From: Anaerolineaceae bacterium
Lineage (GTDB): Bacteria > Chloroflexota > Anaerolineae > Anaerolineales > Anaerolineaceae
NCBI GenBank assembly: GCA_002702705.1
Contig: PABH01000020.1
Coordinates: 182,345-246,344, forward strand
Length of the DNA: 64,000 nucleotides
Reading direction: 5' to 3'
The number at the start of each line of letters is the position of its first letter. Position 1 is the first letter of the stretch. This document shows positions 24,956 through 34,552 of the stretch, one piece after another. The notes below the pieces were generated by a model. The model saw only the letters and a list, made by a program, of their open reading frames with translations. It ran no database searches and was not told where the DNA came from. Both the position numbers and the translations under genes were made by a program.

Positions 24956-25903
24956 ATGAAATATCGGATTCTGTCCACCTCTGAAGTTAAAGAAAAAATC
25001 AAACCCGTTTACCGTTCTATTAATCAAAAATTTAATGGTGCTTTAGATATATTTAGAATTGCTGGGAGAAATTTTGGAAAAGAAAGGGCACCTGAAGCAG
25101 CCGCTTCAATGGCTTATTTCACTTTGTTTTCTTTATTCCCATTAATTATTGTTATTATTTCCTTCGCTAGTATTGTTCTTAAATCTCAATTCATTCAAGA
25201 ACAGATTTTGGTCTTTATTGTCCGGTTTTTACCAGTGACTCCCGATTTGATCCTAAGTAATATTGAAAATGTATTAGAAAAGAGGGGAACGGTCGGTATA
25301 TTGGCTACCTTAGGTTTGGCATGGTCGGCTACAAGTATGTTTAATGTTCTAGCGTTAAACATTGATCGTGCCTGGCCGGATGATAAATCTCATAATTTAA
25401 TCGAACGTCGATTTATGGGTTTTATTATTTTAATTGGCGTAGCTATTCTTTTGGTCGTGTTTTGGTTTTTCAGAACCCTTTTAGAAGTTGATTTAATTTC
25501 CCAACTTTTGTCTCTATTCAAAATACCAATCTTTGAGACGACTGTTTGGGATTTGATCACCTTTATTGGACCAAAATTATTTCGATTCTTAATGTTTTGG
25601 ATTTTATATCAATGGATTCCAAAAGCGGATGTGAAACCAAAAGAAGCGTTGTGGGGAGCGGTTTTTACGACATTGTTAACGGAATTACTGACTTTAATAA
25701 TGAATTGGTATTTAAGCAGCCAATGGCAGCGTTATGAGCTTATTTATGGTTCTCTGGGGTCGATTATTGCATTACTTTTATGGATCTATTTTGCAAGTTT
25801 CATAATATTTTTTGGTGCACATCTAAGTTCCGCTGTTTCCAAAACCAAAAGAAAGAAAGAATTTAATGAACTTTGGTCTGATGAAGAAAACCCGGCGGAG
25901 TAA
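24956..25903 (+). CDS. YihY/BrkB family membrane protein
   Basis: An integral membrane protein of the YihY/virulence factor BrkB family (once mislabelled ribonuclease BN); function unsettled. The 315 residues contain the conserved N-terminal block ERAPEAAASMAYFTLFSLFPL (split around residues 45-65), LGLAWSATSMFNVL, IPKADVKPKEALWGA and YGSLGSIIALLLWIYFAS. About six membrane helices are present and the C-terminus is charged. ATG 24956 is taken as the start; a TTG two codons earlier is also possible. No operon partner. Confidence 0.9.
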   Translation: MKYRILSTSEVKEKIKPVYRSINQKFNGALDIFRIAGRNFGKERAPEAAASMAYFTLFSLFPLIIVIISFASIVLKSQFIQEQILVFIVRFLPVTPDLILSNIENVLEKRGTVGILATLGLAWSATSMFNVLALNIDRAWPDDKSHNLIERRFMGFIILIGVAILLVVFWFFRTLLEVDLISQLLSLFKIPIFETTVWDLITFIGPKLFRFLMFWILYQWIPKADVKPKEALWGAVFTTLLTELLTLIMNWYLSSQWQRYELIYGSLGSIIALLLWIYFASFIIFFGAHLSSAVSKTKRKKEFNELWSDEENPAE

Positions 25904-25978
25904 CTCAATTCTTTAATTAGAAAACAGGTTTTTGGAAATATTTTAAATTATGATACTTATTTAAATTGGTAAGAACTG

Positions 25979-26984
25979 TCATTTGTTATTTACGTTTCTT
26001 TTCCGCAGATTGATAAAAACAGTCAATCCAATAATCATTAAAATTACTGAGGTCGCAAAAATAATTCCAATCATTAAGGATTCATTTGAGAAATTTAATA
26101 TATATAAATCTTTTGAAGTGATACCAATTTCCGGTAAATTTCCTTTGTGAAGTTGATCAAACCCTTGATAGGTTTCGATCGTACCTCCATCTAAATTAAT
26201 CATCCATATTTTTGTTGGATCGTTATTCATTGTGATAAAAATCTCATTATTATTAGGAGAAATAATCAGCGTAACAGAATCAGTAGGATTGTTTTTTACC
26301 TGGTGTGCCATGGAAAAATGTGTATTTAGGTTCGGGTTATTGATATTTTCCAGAATTTCGAGAGTTAAAAATCTATTAATTGCTTGATAATTCTGTACTA
26401 TTGGATCTTGAGTTTGATTGTTTTCTAATGTTTTATTCGGAATAGGTAGTAAGATTTGAAAACCATTTTCTGAGGGATAAAAATCAAATGTCGATTCAGA
26501 AATTTCTACAACACCAGCTTGTAAGGCAGGTGTACTTAGAATAAATTTTTTTCCGCTTAATTGATTGATATCTTCTTGGGTAATTAACCATTGTTTTATA
26601 TTGGTTATATTGTCATTTGTTAAGAAGTTTTGGATAAAAGAATTGTTATAAGACACATTAATATCCGATTCTGTATCGGAAATGATGGTTTGTCCGGCAA
26701 TAAACCGACCTAAGTTATTCATGCCTGCTAAAGTGACTGTTTGATTTCCCTGGTCGCTTTCAATCAAAAATAAGCGGTAAGCTCCGGATTTTATAACATT
26801 AAACCGAATCTCACCAGGAGCGGTATTTATGTTTAATCCATAAAATGGTTTTTCCCCAAAAAAAAACAAATCCAGATTCAATTTGATCATTTATGATGAT
26901 CGGATCAATTTGTGTGGCAGTATTAGATTGGGAGAAAGGCAAGAAAATTCCTATAAATAAAATCAGGAATATATTTTGAATCAT
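25979..26984 (-). CDS. Secreted/membrane-anchored hypothetical, frame broken at a nine-A run
   Basis: The continuous open frame covers 25979-26890 (303 residues) and ends in a membrane helix plus RKRNVNNK, with a soluble beta-rich domain before it. Its apparent start has no ribosome site. Upstream in another frame, ATG 26984 has AAGGAG 6 nt before it and encodes a clear signal peptide, MIQNIFLILFIGIFLPF, followed by about 22 more residues. The two frames meet at the run of nine A at 26858-26866 (T on the coding strand). With eight bases the signal peptide would join the domain. The gene is therefore either disrupted, affected by a sequencing error, or decoded by slippage. Function unknown. 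Confidence 0.65.
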
Positions 26985-27230
26985 TGATAGCTCCTTAATA
27001 AAATCATGCCTATTTGATCTTACACCAAACTATTTTTTCATACAAGGAATGAAGATGATTGATAAGAACGAATTGTAAAGTATCTCGGAAAGAGAATATT
27101 GGATGAGACCATCTATGAAATCGATAGATCCCGTCTACAAACATTGAATAAAGGTGCTATTTAATCAACTTTTTAAATTTGTGCTTATAGAATATTGATA
27201 TTTAAGAACGTTAGTTCTATAATATATAAT

Positions 27231-28373
27231 ATGGATCAATTCCAAAAACTTACTTTATTATCAGAAAATCTGGATGTGGAAGAAGGTGATTCATTGATCA
27301 ATTGCTCACCAAAAAACAAACCACAACCAACCATTAGTTATGCCAAACTTCCAAACGGAAAATCTATGCCGTTGTTGAAAAGTATGATTACGTCTGTTTG
27401 TGAAAATAATTGTTATTATTGTGCATTTCGTGCCGGTAGGGATTGCCAAAGAGCGTCTTTTACTCCCGATGAAATGGCAGATACTTTTACTAAACTAAAT
27501 AATAAAAATATTGCGAAAGGCTTGTTTCTTAGTTCTGGAATTGCAGGTAGTAGTGTTCGCATTCAAGATAAAATAATTGATACTGCTGCAATTCTTCGAA
27601 AAAAATTAAATTACCAAGGGTATATGCATTTAAAAATTATGCCAGGTGCTGAATTTTCCCAGATTGAAAACCTGATGCTATACGCAGATAGGGTTTCTAT
27701 AAATTTAGAAGCACCAAATCATGAACGATTATCAAGATTGGCTCCTAAAAAAGATTTTTACGATGCCTTATATCTACGACTTTCATGGGCAGCGCAGATC
27801 CGGGATAATTTAATGTCTTTCGGAAGCAAACGGAGAAAATCACCATCCATAACGACCCAATTTGTTGTAGGGCCTTCCGGAGAGAGTGATTATGAATTGT
27901 TAAAAACATCCGTTTTTTTGATTAACACCTTTCGTTTGGCTCGAATTTATTTTATGACTTTTCGGCCAGTTTTGGGTACTCCTCTAGCTGAAACCGCACC
28001 TGAAGATCCATTAAGAGGGCATCGTCTATATCAATCTTCATTTCTGATGCGTGACTATGGTTTTCACTTTGAGGACTTTGCTTTTTTACCAAATGGAAAT
28101 TTACGATTAGACAGAGATCCCAAACAAATTTGGGCAGAAATTAACCTTTCTGAGAGTCCTTTAGAAATCAACCAAGCCAGCCGGAGTGAATTGCTGCGTA
28201 TTCCTGGAATTGGACCCAAACGAGTCAAATTAATCATTGAATATCGTCAGAAAAATCTTATTCGCACAGAAGAAGATTTAAAAAAATTGGGTATTCCGAT
28301 AGAAAAATCCGGAAAGTATTTGCTTTTGAATGGGAAAAGGGCGCTTCGTCAATTACCCTTGTTTGCATTTTAA
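27231..28373 (+). CDS. Putative DNA modification/repair radical SAM protein
   Basis: A radical SAM enzyme with the [4Fe-4S] motif CENNCYYC (about residues 60-67) followed by AFRAGRDC, as in the family annotated as putative DNA modification/repair radical SAM proteins. The 380 residues end in a helix-hairpin-helix, ASRSELLRIPGIGPKRV (about 320-336), which suggests DNA binding. The usual small partner protein of this family is not adjacent. ATG 27231 is chosen over an upstream TTG because TATAAT ends 7 nt before it and no Shine-Dalgarno exists, a leaderless arrangement. The 3' end overlaps the convergent serine dehydratase by 4 nt. Confidence 0.9.
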   Translation: MDQFQKLTLLSENLDVEEGDSLINCSPKNKPQPTISYAKLPNGKSMPLLKSMITSVCENNCYYCAFRAGRDCQRASFTPDEMADTFTKLNNKNIAKGLFLSSGIAGSSVRIQDKIIDTAAILRKKLNYQGYMHLKIMPGAEFSQIENLMLYADRVSINLEAPNHERLSRLAPKKDFYDALYLRLSWAAQIRDNLMSFGSKRRKSPSITTQFVVGPSGESDYELLKTSVFLINTFRLARIYFMTFRPVLGTPLAETAPEDPLRGHRLYQSSFLMRDYGFHFEDFAFLPNGNLRLDRDPKQIWAEINLSESPLEINQASRSELLRIPGIGPKRVKLIIEYRQKNLIRTEEDLKKLGIPIEKSGKYLLLNGKRALRQLPLFAF

Positions 28374-29575
28374 TATTTACCTTGTTTAACCATTTTGGCT
28401 AACCCACCACAAGATGTTTCACGATATAGTGACGGTAGATCGTGGCCTGTTTGTTTCATTACTTGTACTACTTCATCAAAAGAAACAAGATGGCTCCCAT
28501 CAGAAAATATGGCATATCGTGCACAATCCAAGGCTCGATTTGCTGCAAAGGCATTTCTTTCGATACAGGGTATTTGAACCAAACCACCGATTGGATCACA
28601 GGTTAGACCTAAGTGATGTTCTAATCCCATTTCTGCTGCGTATTCGATTTGCCGGATACTACCACCAAGAAGTTGCACCGCTGCTCCTGCGGCCATTGCA
28701 CAGGCAGTACCAATTTCTCCCTGGCAGCCAACCTCTGCACCTGATATCGAAGCATTATGTTTAATAAGATTTCCAATTAAACCGGCAGTCGCAATTGCGC
28801 GCAAAATCTGAATTTCGGTAGTGGGTATTTGTTCTGAGACATATCGTAATACGGCAGGTAAAACACCACCAGCACCGCAGGTAGGAGCTGTTACAATCCG
28901 ATTACCTGCTGCGTTTTCTTCTGCTACAGCAAGAGCATAGGCAGGCAGCTTACCTCTTTGTAGAAAATTTTCACCAGTCAGGTAACTTTTTCGCCAAATT
29001 ACGTTTGCTTTTCTTGCAACACCTAGACCACCTGGTAGAACACCTTCTGCTTCAAGGCCGCGGTTAATTGCTGTAAACATCGTTTCAGAAACTGTGTCCA
29101 GAAAATCCCAAATAGTTGATGACTCACGGATTTCTACATACTCCCATAATGAGATTCCTTGGCTTGCACAAGTTTGCATTATTTTTGAAAAATTACCATG
29201 TTCATAAACACAAGGTTCTTTTTGAATTACGCCATGCTCTCTGATGGCTCCACCACCGATACTGTAACCAATCCATTCATCTAAAATATTATTTTGATCA
29301 TCAAGTACCTCAAAACGCATGCCGTTTGGGTGCTCAGGTAGATTCTCATCTGGGTGCCAAAATATTTTGGGTTGAATTGGTTTAAGTGATTTTTCAATTG
29401 ATTTATCGGTCATGTGACCGATTCCAGTTGATGCTAAGCTGCCATATAGATGAACATTGAAGTGGGCTGCATTTGGATTTTTTTGTTTAACCATTGCAGC
29501 AGCAACCCCGGGTGCGATGGTATGGCTACTGGAAGGACCGTTTCCGATTCGAAATAGATTCTTAATTGTTTCCAT
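28370..29575 (-). CDS. sdaA: L-serine dehydratase (iron-sulfur, single-chain)
   Basis: Converts L-serine to pyruvate and ammonia with a catalytic [4Fe-4S] cluster. The 401 residues carry the N-terminal beta-domain signature IGNGPSSSHTIAPG and the alpha-domain Cys sites TAPTCGAGGVLPAVL, LTCDPIGGLVQIPCIERN and the C-terminal SCGGLAKM. Alpha and beta domains are fused, as in E. coli SdaA. A TATAAT box ends 7 nt before ATG 29575, again suggesting a leaderless mRNA. It stands alone and is divergent from an MFS exporter gene. Confidence 0.95.
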   Translation of the reverse strand: METIKNLFRIGNGPSSSHTIAPGVAAAMVKQKNPNAAHFNVHLYGSLASTGIGHMTDKSIEKSLKPIQPKIFWHPDENLPEHPNGMRFEVLDDQNNILDEWIGYSIGGGAIREHGVIQKEPCVYEHGNFSKIMQTCASQGISLWEYVEIRESSTIWDFLDTVSETMFTAINRGLEAEGVLPGGLGVARKANVIWRKSYLTGENFLQRGKLPAYALAVAEENAAGNRIVTAPTCGAGGVLPAVLRYVSEQIPTTEIQILRAIATAGLIGNLIKHNASISGAEVGCQGEIGTACAMAAGAAVQLLGGSIRQIEYAAEMGLEHHLGLTCDPIGGLVQIPCIERNAFAANRALDCARYAIFSDGSHLVSFDEVVQVMKQTGHDLPSLYRETSCGGLAKMVKQGKY

Positions 29576-29663
29576 GCAGCGAATTATAATATCAATCGAT
29601 ACAAGTATGCGATTTTTAATCTACATGAGTTATTTATATTTCAATGGTTATTGTTAATCTCGA

Positions 29664-29699
29664 AATATTGATTTTTTCCTATGAAAAAAAATCAATATT
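29664..29699. repeat. 14-bp inverted repeat between sdaA and the MFS gene
   Basis: Arms AATATTGATTTTTT (29664-29677) and AAAAAATCAATATT (29686-29699) are perfectly complementary with an 8-nt loop. It lies in the divergent intergenic region, about 65 nt before the MFS start. It could be a regulator's operator or a terminator-like hairpin; no stop codon precedes it on either strand, which favours an operator. Confidence 0.5.
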
Positions 29700-29762
29700 G
29701 AAGACAGAGTTTGAGAAATTTATATATAATAAATTTATTATCCACTGCACTGAAGGTGATTG

Positions 29763-31298
29763 ATGAAAAAAACGATGATTTCATTCCAATATCGCTGGAT
29801 CGGTTTGATTTTTATTTGTATCTCATTATTGGTTGTTAGCATGAATGATACAATTTTAAATGTTTCTTTGCCTGTTATTGCAAAAGCATTGAATGCAAGT
29901 ACAAAGGATTTACAATGGGTGGGAGATGCATACATCTTGGTGTTTGCATCGCTTCTACTTACAATGGGAACATTAAGTGACCGGTTTGGAAGAAAGTTAT
30001 TTTTACAAATTGGGGTGATTTTGTTCTCTGTTTTTTCAATCGTAGCAGCTGTATCAACTTCTATTCAGCTTGTAATTTTTGCAAGAGCGTTACAAGGTAT
30101 CGGTGGGGCGATTATAATGCCTTCAACTTTATCTATGATTTCCACCGTTTTTAAAGAATCCAAGGAAAAAGCAAAAGCAATTGCCATTTGGAATGCAATG
30201 TTTGGCTTGGGAATTGGGATTGGTCCTTTAATTGGTGGAGGATTATTGGAAGTGCCATGGTTAGATTGGCGAAGCGTTTTTGTAATTAATATTCCCTTTG
30301 CGGTTGTGGCATTAATTGGAGTGAGCTTGTTTCTACCAGAATCAAAGGACAAATTAAGTAAAAAACCGGATATACCAGGTGTTGTTCTATCTTCCTGTGG
30401 ATTGTTTTTTTTGGTTTTTGCTATTATTGAAGCAGGTGAACGTGGATGGGGAAATGGTTTTGTTTTTTGGGGTTTAATAGCTGCTGTTTTCTGTATTGGT
30501 ATGTTTTTATGGTGGGAATCAAAAACAAAAAACGCCATGTTACCATTAGCTTTTTTTAAAAATCGGACTTTTTCTGGAGCAAATATAACGCTAATGATGA
30601 GTTTATTCAGTATTATGGGGTTAATGTTTTTTTTGCCTCAATACTTTCAGGGAGTGCAAAATCTCTCACCAGTTCAGACGGCAATCCGTTTGGTTCCACA
30701 AGGAATAATCAGTATTCTAGTTTCTGCTAACTCACATCAAGTTATCACTCGATTTGGAATTAAAAAATCGGTTACTTTTGGTTTTTTGTTTGGTGCAATA
30801 GGTTTATTCTTTCTTTACTGGGTTTTATCAATTAACACTTCTTATTGGTTAATTTTAATCGGAATTGCCTTATGTTTTTTAGGAATGGATACCGCTATGC
30901 CAGCTTCCACAATCGCAATTATGGAGGCTGTGCCCGAATCCAAAGCGGGAATTGGTTCCGCGATGAATGAAATGACTGGTCAGATCGGGAGTGCATTGGG
31001 AATTGCAGTGATGGGTTCTACATTAAACAGCGCTTACCTTCGAAAAACAGGGGAGATGCAAATTACCATTGGGACTGAGCTGTATGAGATTGTTTCAAAT
31101 GGAATTTTTAGTGCTCAGCGTGCTTTACAAATAAACACACTGCCATCTTTAGAGGCGTTGGATAAGATTGTAAAACAAGCGTTTGTTTATGGATTAAAGG
31201 AGACTTTTCTTACAAGCGTTGTTATTCTTGTTTTTTTTGGTATTTTTATTTATTTTTTTCTTCCCAATGTAATAAATAAAATAAATGAAGATTTTTAA
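29763..31298 (+). CDS. MFS drug-exporter family protein (DHA2/EmrB-QacA type)
   Basis: A 511-residue proton-driven exporter with about 14 membrane helices, as in the DHA2 family. Motif A is GTLSDRFGRK after helix 2; motif D1-like SMNDTILNVSLPVI lies in helix 1; motif C is the Gly-rich MFGLGIGIGPLIGGGLLE in helix 5. Such proteins export drugs, dyes or other hydrophobic compounds. ATG 29763 has AAGGTGA 5 nt upstream. No TetR or MarR gene is adjacent, though an inverted repeat lies just upstream. Substrate unknown. Confidence 0.92.
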   Translation: MKKTMISFQYRWIGLIFICISLLVVSMNDTILNVSLPVIAKALNASTKDLQWVGDAYILVFASLLLTMGTLSDRFGRKLFLQIGVILFSVFSIVAAVSTSIQLVIFARALQGIGGAIIMPSTLSMISTVFKESKEKAKAIAIWNAMFGLGIGIGPLIGGGLLEVPWLDWRSVFVINIPFAVVALIGVSLFLPESKDKLSKKPDIPGVVLSSCGLFFLVFAIIEAGERGWGNGFVFWGLIAAVFCIGMFLWWESKTKNAMLPLAFFKNRTFSGANITLMMSLFSIMGLMFFLPQYFQGVQNLSPVQTAIRLVPQGIISILVSANSHQVITRFGIKKSVTFGFLFGAIGLFFLYWVLSINTSYWLILIGIALCFLGMDTAMPASTIAIMEAVPESKAGIGSAMNEMTGQIGSALGIAVMGSTLNSAYLRKTGEMQITIGTELYEIVSNGIFSAQRALQINTLPSLEALDKIVKQAFVYGLKETFLTSVVILVFFGIFIYFFLPNVINKINEDF

Positions 31299-31372
31299 TG
31301 AAAATGTGATTTGAAATGCATTTTTTGAATCGTTATAATAAATTATAGTTTTTTCTGGCTGGAGGGATGGGA

Positions 31373-32221
31373 ATGGGAAAAAAAGATAAACAAAAAGATA
31401 AAACCGATGATGAGCAATATTCATCAATACCGGAGAAAATGAATTTAACGAAAAAGGTGTATTTCAGTGAATTACGGAACTTACAAGTTGAACTAGTTAA
31501 ACTGCAAGAATGGATAAAATATAAACAGCTAAAAGTTGTTATTATTTTTGAGGGACGAGATGCGGCTGGAAAAGGTGGTGCAATTAAACGCATAACAGAG
31601 TGTTTAAATCCTAGATATGCAAGAGTAGTTGCTTTACCCGTGCCCACAGAGCGCGAAAAAACGCAATGGTATTTTCAACGATATATTACTCATTTACCAG
31701 CTGCAGGTGAAATTGTCTTATTTGATCGCAGTTGGTACAACAGGGCTGGTGTTGAACGTGTAATGGGTTTTTGTTCCGAAGAGGAGTACCAGGAATTCTT
31801 AAGATCCACACCAGAATTTGAGAGAATGCTCGTTCGTTCCGGTATTGTTTTGGTAAAGTATTGGTTTTCTGTTAGTGATGAAGAGCAAGAACGGCGTTTT
31901 CAAGATCGGATTGATGACCCCACGAAACGGTGGAAGTTAAGTCCAATGGATTTAGAGTCCCGTTTAAAGTGGGTGGAATATAGCAAAGCTAAGGACACCA
32001 TGTTTGCACATACGGATATTAAGCAGGCTCCCTGGTATGTGGTTGATGCGGATAACAAAAAGAAAGCCCGTCTAAATTGTATTCACCACTTGCTATCTTT
32101 GTTTGATTACGAAGACTTAACCCCTGAACCAATAAAACTGCCTCCGCGACAGGAAAATATGGGATATATCCGACCACCTTTTGATGACCAAACTTTTGTT
32201 AAGGATCATTATTCTGATTGA
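31373..32221 (+). CDS. ppk2: Polyphosphate kinase 2
   Basis: PPK2 transfers phosphate between polyphosphate and nucleotides. The 282 residues have Walker A FEGRDAAGKGGAIKR (about 60-74), the FDRSWYNRAGVERVMGF lid/Walker B block and KWKLSP-like RWKLSPMDLESRLKW. This is the one-domain form that often prefers nucleotide synthesis (ADP/GDP phosphorylation). The second of two Met codons is taken because GGAGGG lies 6 nt upstream; the first directly abuts that site. A polar Lys-rich N-terminus precedes the domain. It overlaps the convergent acyltransferase by 13 nt. Confidence 0.95.
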   Translation: MGKKDKQKDKTDDEQYSSIPEKMNLTKKVYFSELRNLQVELVKLQEWIKYKQLKVVIIFEGRDAAGKGGAIKRITECLNPRYARVVALPVPTEREKTQWYFQRYITHLPAAGEIVLFDRSWYNRAGVERVMGFCSEEEYQEFLRSTPEFERMLVRSGIVLVKYWFSVSDEEQERRFQDRIDDPTKRWKLSPMDLESRLKWVEYSKAKDTMFAHTDIKQAPWYVVDADNKKKARLNCIHHLLSLFDYEDLTPEPIKLPPRQENMGYIRPPFDDQTFVKDHYSD

Positions 32222-33129
32222 TACCAATTCTTTAAAGGGTTTGAACTATTAACGTATATTGATTGCATCAATCTTTTTTGGTAATTGATAATTTCATCTG
32301 TAATTATTTTTGGATGAGCTTCATAAGGCAGTTCTTCCCTCAAAATGGGTTGACCAATTGTTACCTCAATGTCCAAAGGTATCTTACCGGGCCACATCAA
32401 TTGAAACATATACTGAATTAGTATCGCGGTTTTGGCTCTTTTTTTTGTGTTCCGCCGAATTTTTGCAAAAATTGAATTATAAATGGATGGGGAAACTGTA
32501 CCACCGATAACAACAGGTAGGATTTTTAAATTGGGAATTTTTTTCACGAAGATGCCCAAACTGGACGACCAATTTTCTAAGTGATCTTGTGCTCCGGGGA
32601 TTAATTTTGGATCGGGTTCTAATAAACCTGCGGGAAAGACCAAGACCGAATGTCCTTGTTTGAGTTCATCCAGTACTGAAAAAATTATTGCAGATCGATC
32701 GTTTGTATTATTTCCAATAAACAAAAGGTGGTTTGGTAAAAAGGTCAGCGGATCAATAATGGCATGATTGTTGGCAATAACTCGAAAATCTTTCCGTGTA
32801 ATAGAAGCCATCATCGTTAAGAAATCAACTCCGCCAGCATGGTTTGGAACAATTAATAATGGACCTTCTTGGGGAATATTTTCCTGGCCACTGATGGTCA
32901 AACTGGTAATGAAGTGTTTTAAAAACCATTTTGTAGCTTCAGGCAATTGGTCTCTTTCAATGCGCAAATCATACTCATCCGCCATACATGCAAATTTGTG
33001 GAGTGGTTTTGATAAGATTGGTTCTAATATTTTATTTAGTAATTTTGAAGATAAATGAAAGTTTTCAACAGCTTCTAAAATGGCAGCAGAGTGTACTTCC
33101 TTAACAATGTTTAACCGTGGTTCAATCAT
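32209..33129 (-). CDS. Lysophospholipid acyltransferase-like protein (PlsC superfamily)
   Basis: An acyltransferase of the glycerophospholipid type. The catalytic NH-x4-D motif is NHAGGVDF (about residues 96-103), followed by an arginine-region FRVIANNHAII and FPAGLLEPDPKLIPG in the place of the FPEGTRS motif; the Glu of that motif is absent. The 306 residues include an N-terminal extension of about 70 residues that is not part of the core. Likely membrane-associated, acylating a lysolipid or an unknown alcohol. Monocistronic. Confidence 0.8.
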   Translation of the reverse strand: MIEPRLNIVKEVHSAAILEAVENFHLSSKLLNKILEPILSKPLHKFACMADEYDLRIERDQLPEATKWFLKHFITSLTISGQENIPQEGPLLIVPNHAGGVDFLTMMASITRKDFRVIANNHAIIDPLTFLPNHLLFIGNNTNDRSAIIFSVLDELKQGHSVLVFPAGLLEPDPKLIPGAQDHLENWSSSLGIFVKKIPNLKILPVVIGGTVSPSIYNSIFAKIRRNTKKRAKTAILIQYMFQLMWPGKIPLDIEVTIGQPILREELPYEAHPKIITDEIINYQKRLMQSIYVNSSNPLKNWYQSE

Positions 33130-33529
33130 TTAACAATCCAATAATATATTTTTTGTTCTAAGTATACCCGAGAAAAAATAAATAATTTAATAAATTGATC
33201 CTTCTACCTGGGAATTCTAAATATAAATTTTCCCCGGCTATTTCGAAATGATAAATTACTTAATTTAGCAGGTCAAATTAGTACAGAAAATTGGTTTTGT
33301 CTATTTCGTAATTAAATCTTCTGAAAGTTAATAACTTGAAGCTTCATTGATGTACTTAAAATGAGTTAAAAATATAAAAGGCTTGTACAGACAAATAAAC
33401 TGGTCACCAATTTTGATTAATATAAATTAGAGAAACAATAATTTCTTGCAATAATTTGAAACACTTATGCCAGGATAATTTTAAAAACAGATTATCGCAG
33501 GTTTTTTAACCAGTAAATTATAAAGATTA
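33130..33529. other. 400-nt AT-rich intergenic region, no gene seen
   Basis: No open frame with a ribosome site, RNA signature or long repeat was found. A TATAAA box (33519-33524) lies 5 nt before the next start codon and is probably its -10 element. Confidence 0.6.
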
Positions 33530-34474
33530 ATGATGAAAATTTTTTATGGATTAATAGGTTCAATACTGATGTTATTATTTTTGGTATCGGTTGGATTTGG
33601 TCAAGTATTAGATCAAACAATTCCAGTAAGTTCGAGCCAAGAGGTAATCAATACATCTACGAATACCCCAAGACCGACAACCACACCGTTTTTGCCGGTT
33701 ACACCGACCAGTACCGCTACACCTGAAATTCCAACCCCAACATTTACACCAGAAGTGGTATTGCCATCTGCTGAGTTATGGAAAGACTGGCCAATCATAC
33801 CCCCAAAAATTTCGCCGGAATTAAAGGATATATTTCAACAGGGAATTGAACTGGGAAATAATCCAAATGCTTTTTCAATTCTAGGAGATTGTCAGAGCCA
33901 ACCGAATGTTTTCATGGGGCTTTATGATCGGAACCCGAGTATTGTTTTAGCATTGGATCGCGAATTACAAGAAACAGTAGCTCAATTTTCCGGATCTTTT
34001 GATCGTTACAGCCCAACCGTAAAGGATGGAACAACTGAAGGTGCGCTTCTTTGGCCGTTGTGGAATGAAAATCGGGAGGGTAAGTGCACACCGAATGAAA
34101 GTCCGATAGACTGTGAGTTACGTGTGCATAAACCGGTGATAGCCTTTATTCATGTTGGAACTCATTGGGAAACACGAAATGAAGAATATTTAACACGGAT
34201 TATTGAAAAACTTCTTGAGAATCACACCATTCCTATAATGGTCACAAAAGCGGATAACCGAGAGTTTGATGAACGAATTAATGCAACCATCGTTAAATTG
34301 GCTGAAGTTTATAATTTACCTGTTTGGAATTTTTGGGCGAGCGTACAGGAACTTCCAAACCACGGATTGCGTTATGGACAAAATATGTATTTGAGCACAG
34401 CGGGTGTGGAAGTGCATCGGACTGGCGCATTGGAAGTTTTGGATTATGTTTGGCGGGAGTTGTCAAATCCGTAA
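33530..34474 (+). CDS. Secreted SGNH-hydrolase-like protein
   Basis: The 314 residues begin with a signal peptide (about 1-25), then a Thr/Pro-rich linker (about 40-80). The domain has SILGDCQSQ near residue 117, in the place of the SGNH block I motif GDS, but with Cys where Ser is expected. HVGTHWE and a C-terminal STAGVEVHRTGALEVLDYVW are possible blocks III and V (His present, catalytic Asp not evident). I infer an esterase-type fold with uncertain activity. The protein should be exported and held off the membrane by the linker. ATG 33530 or 33533 could both start it; the TATAAA box suggests a leaderless mRNA. Confidence 0.55.
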   Translation: MMKIFYGLIGSILMLLFLVSVGFGQVLDQTIPVSSSQEVINTSTNTPRPTTTPFLPVTPTSTATPEIPTPTFTPEVVLPSAELWKDWPIIPPKISPELKDIFQQGIELGNNPNAFSILGDCQSQPNVFMGLYDRNPSIVLALDRELQETVAQFSGSFDRYSPTVKDGTTEGALLWPLWNENREGKCTPNESPIDCELRVHKPVIAFIHVGTHWETRNEEYLTRIIEKLLENHTIPIMVTKADNREFDERINATIVKLAEVYNLPVWNFWASVQELPNHGLRYGQNMYLSTAGVEVHRTGALEVLDYVWRELSNP

Positions 34475-34552
34475 AATTTTTGAAAAGGTTTATTAAGAAA
34501 GAAAAAAATTTCTTTTAAAATTTATCGAATAAAAACTAAACTATTCAATGGA

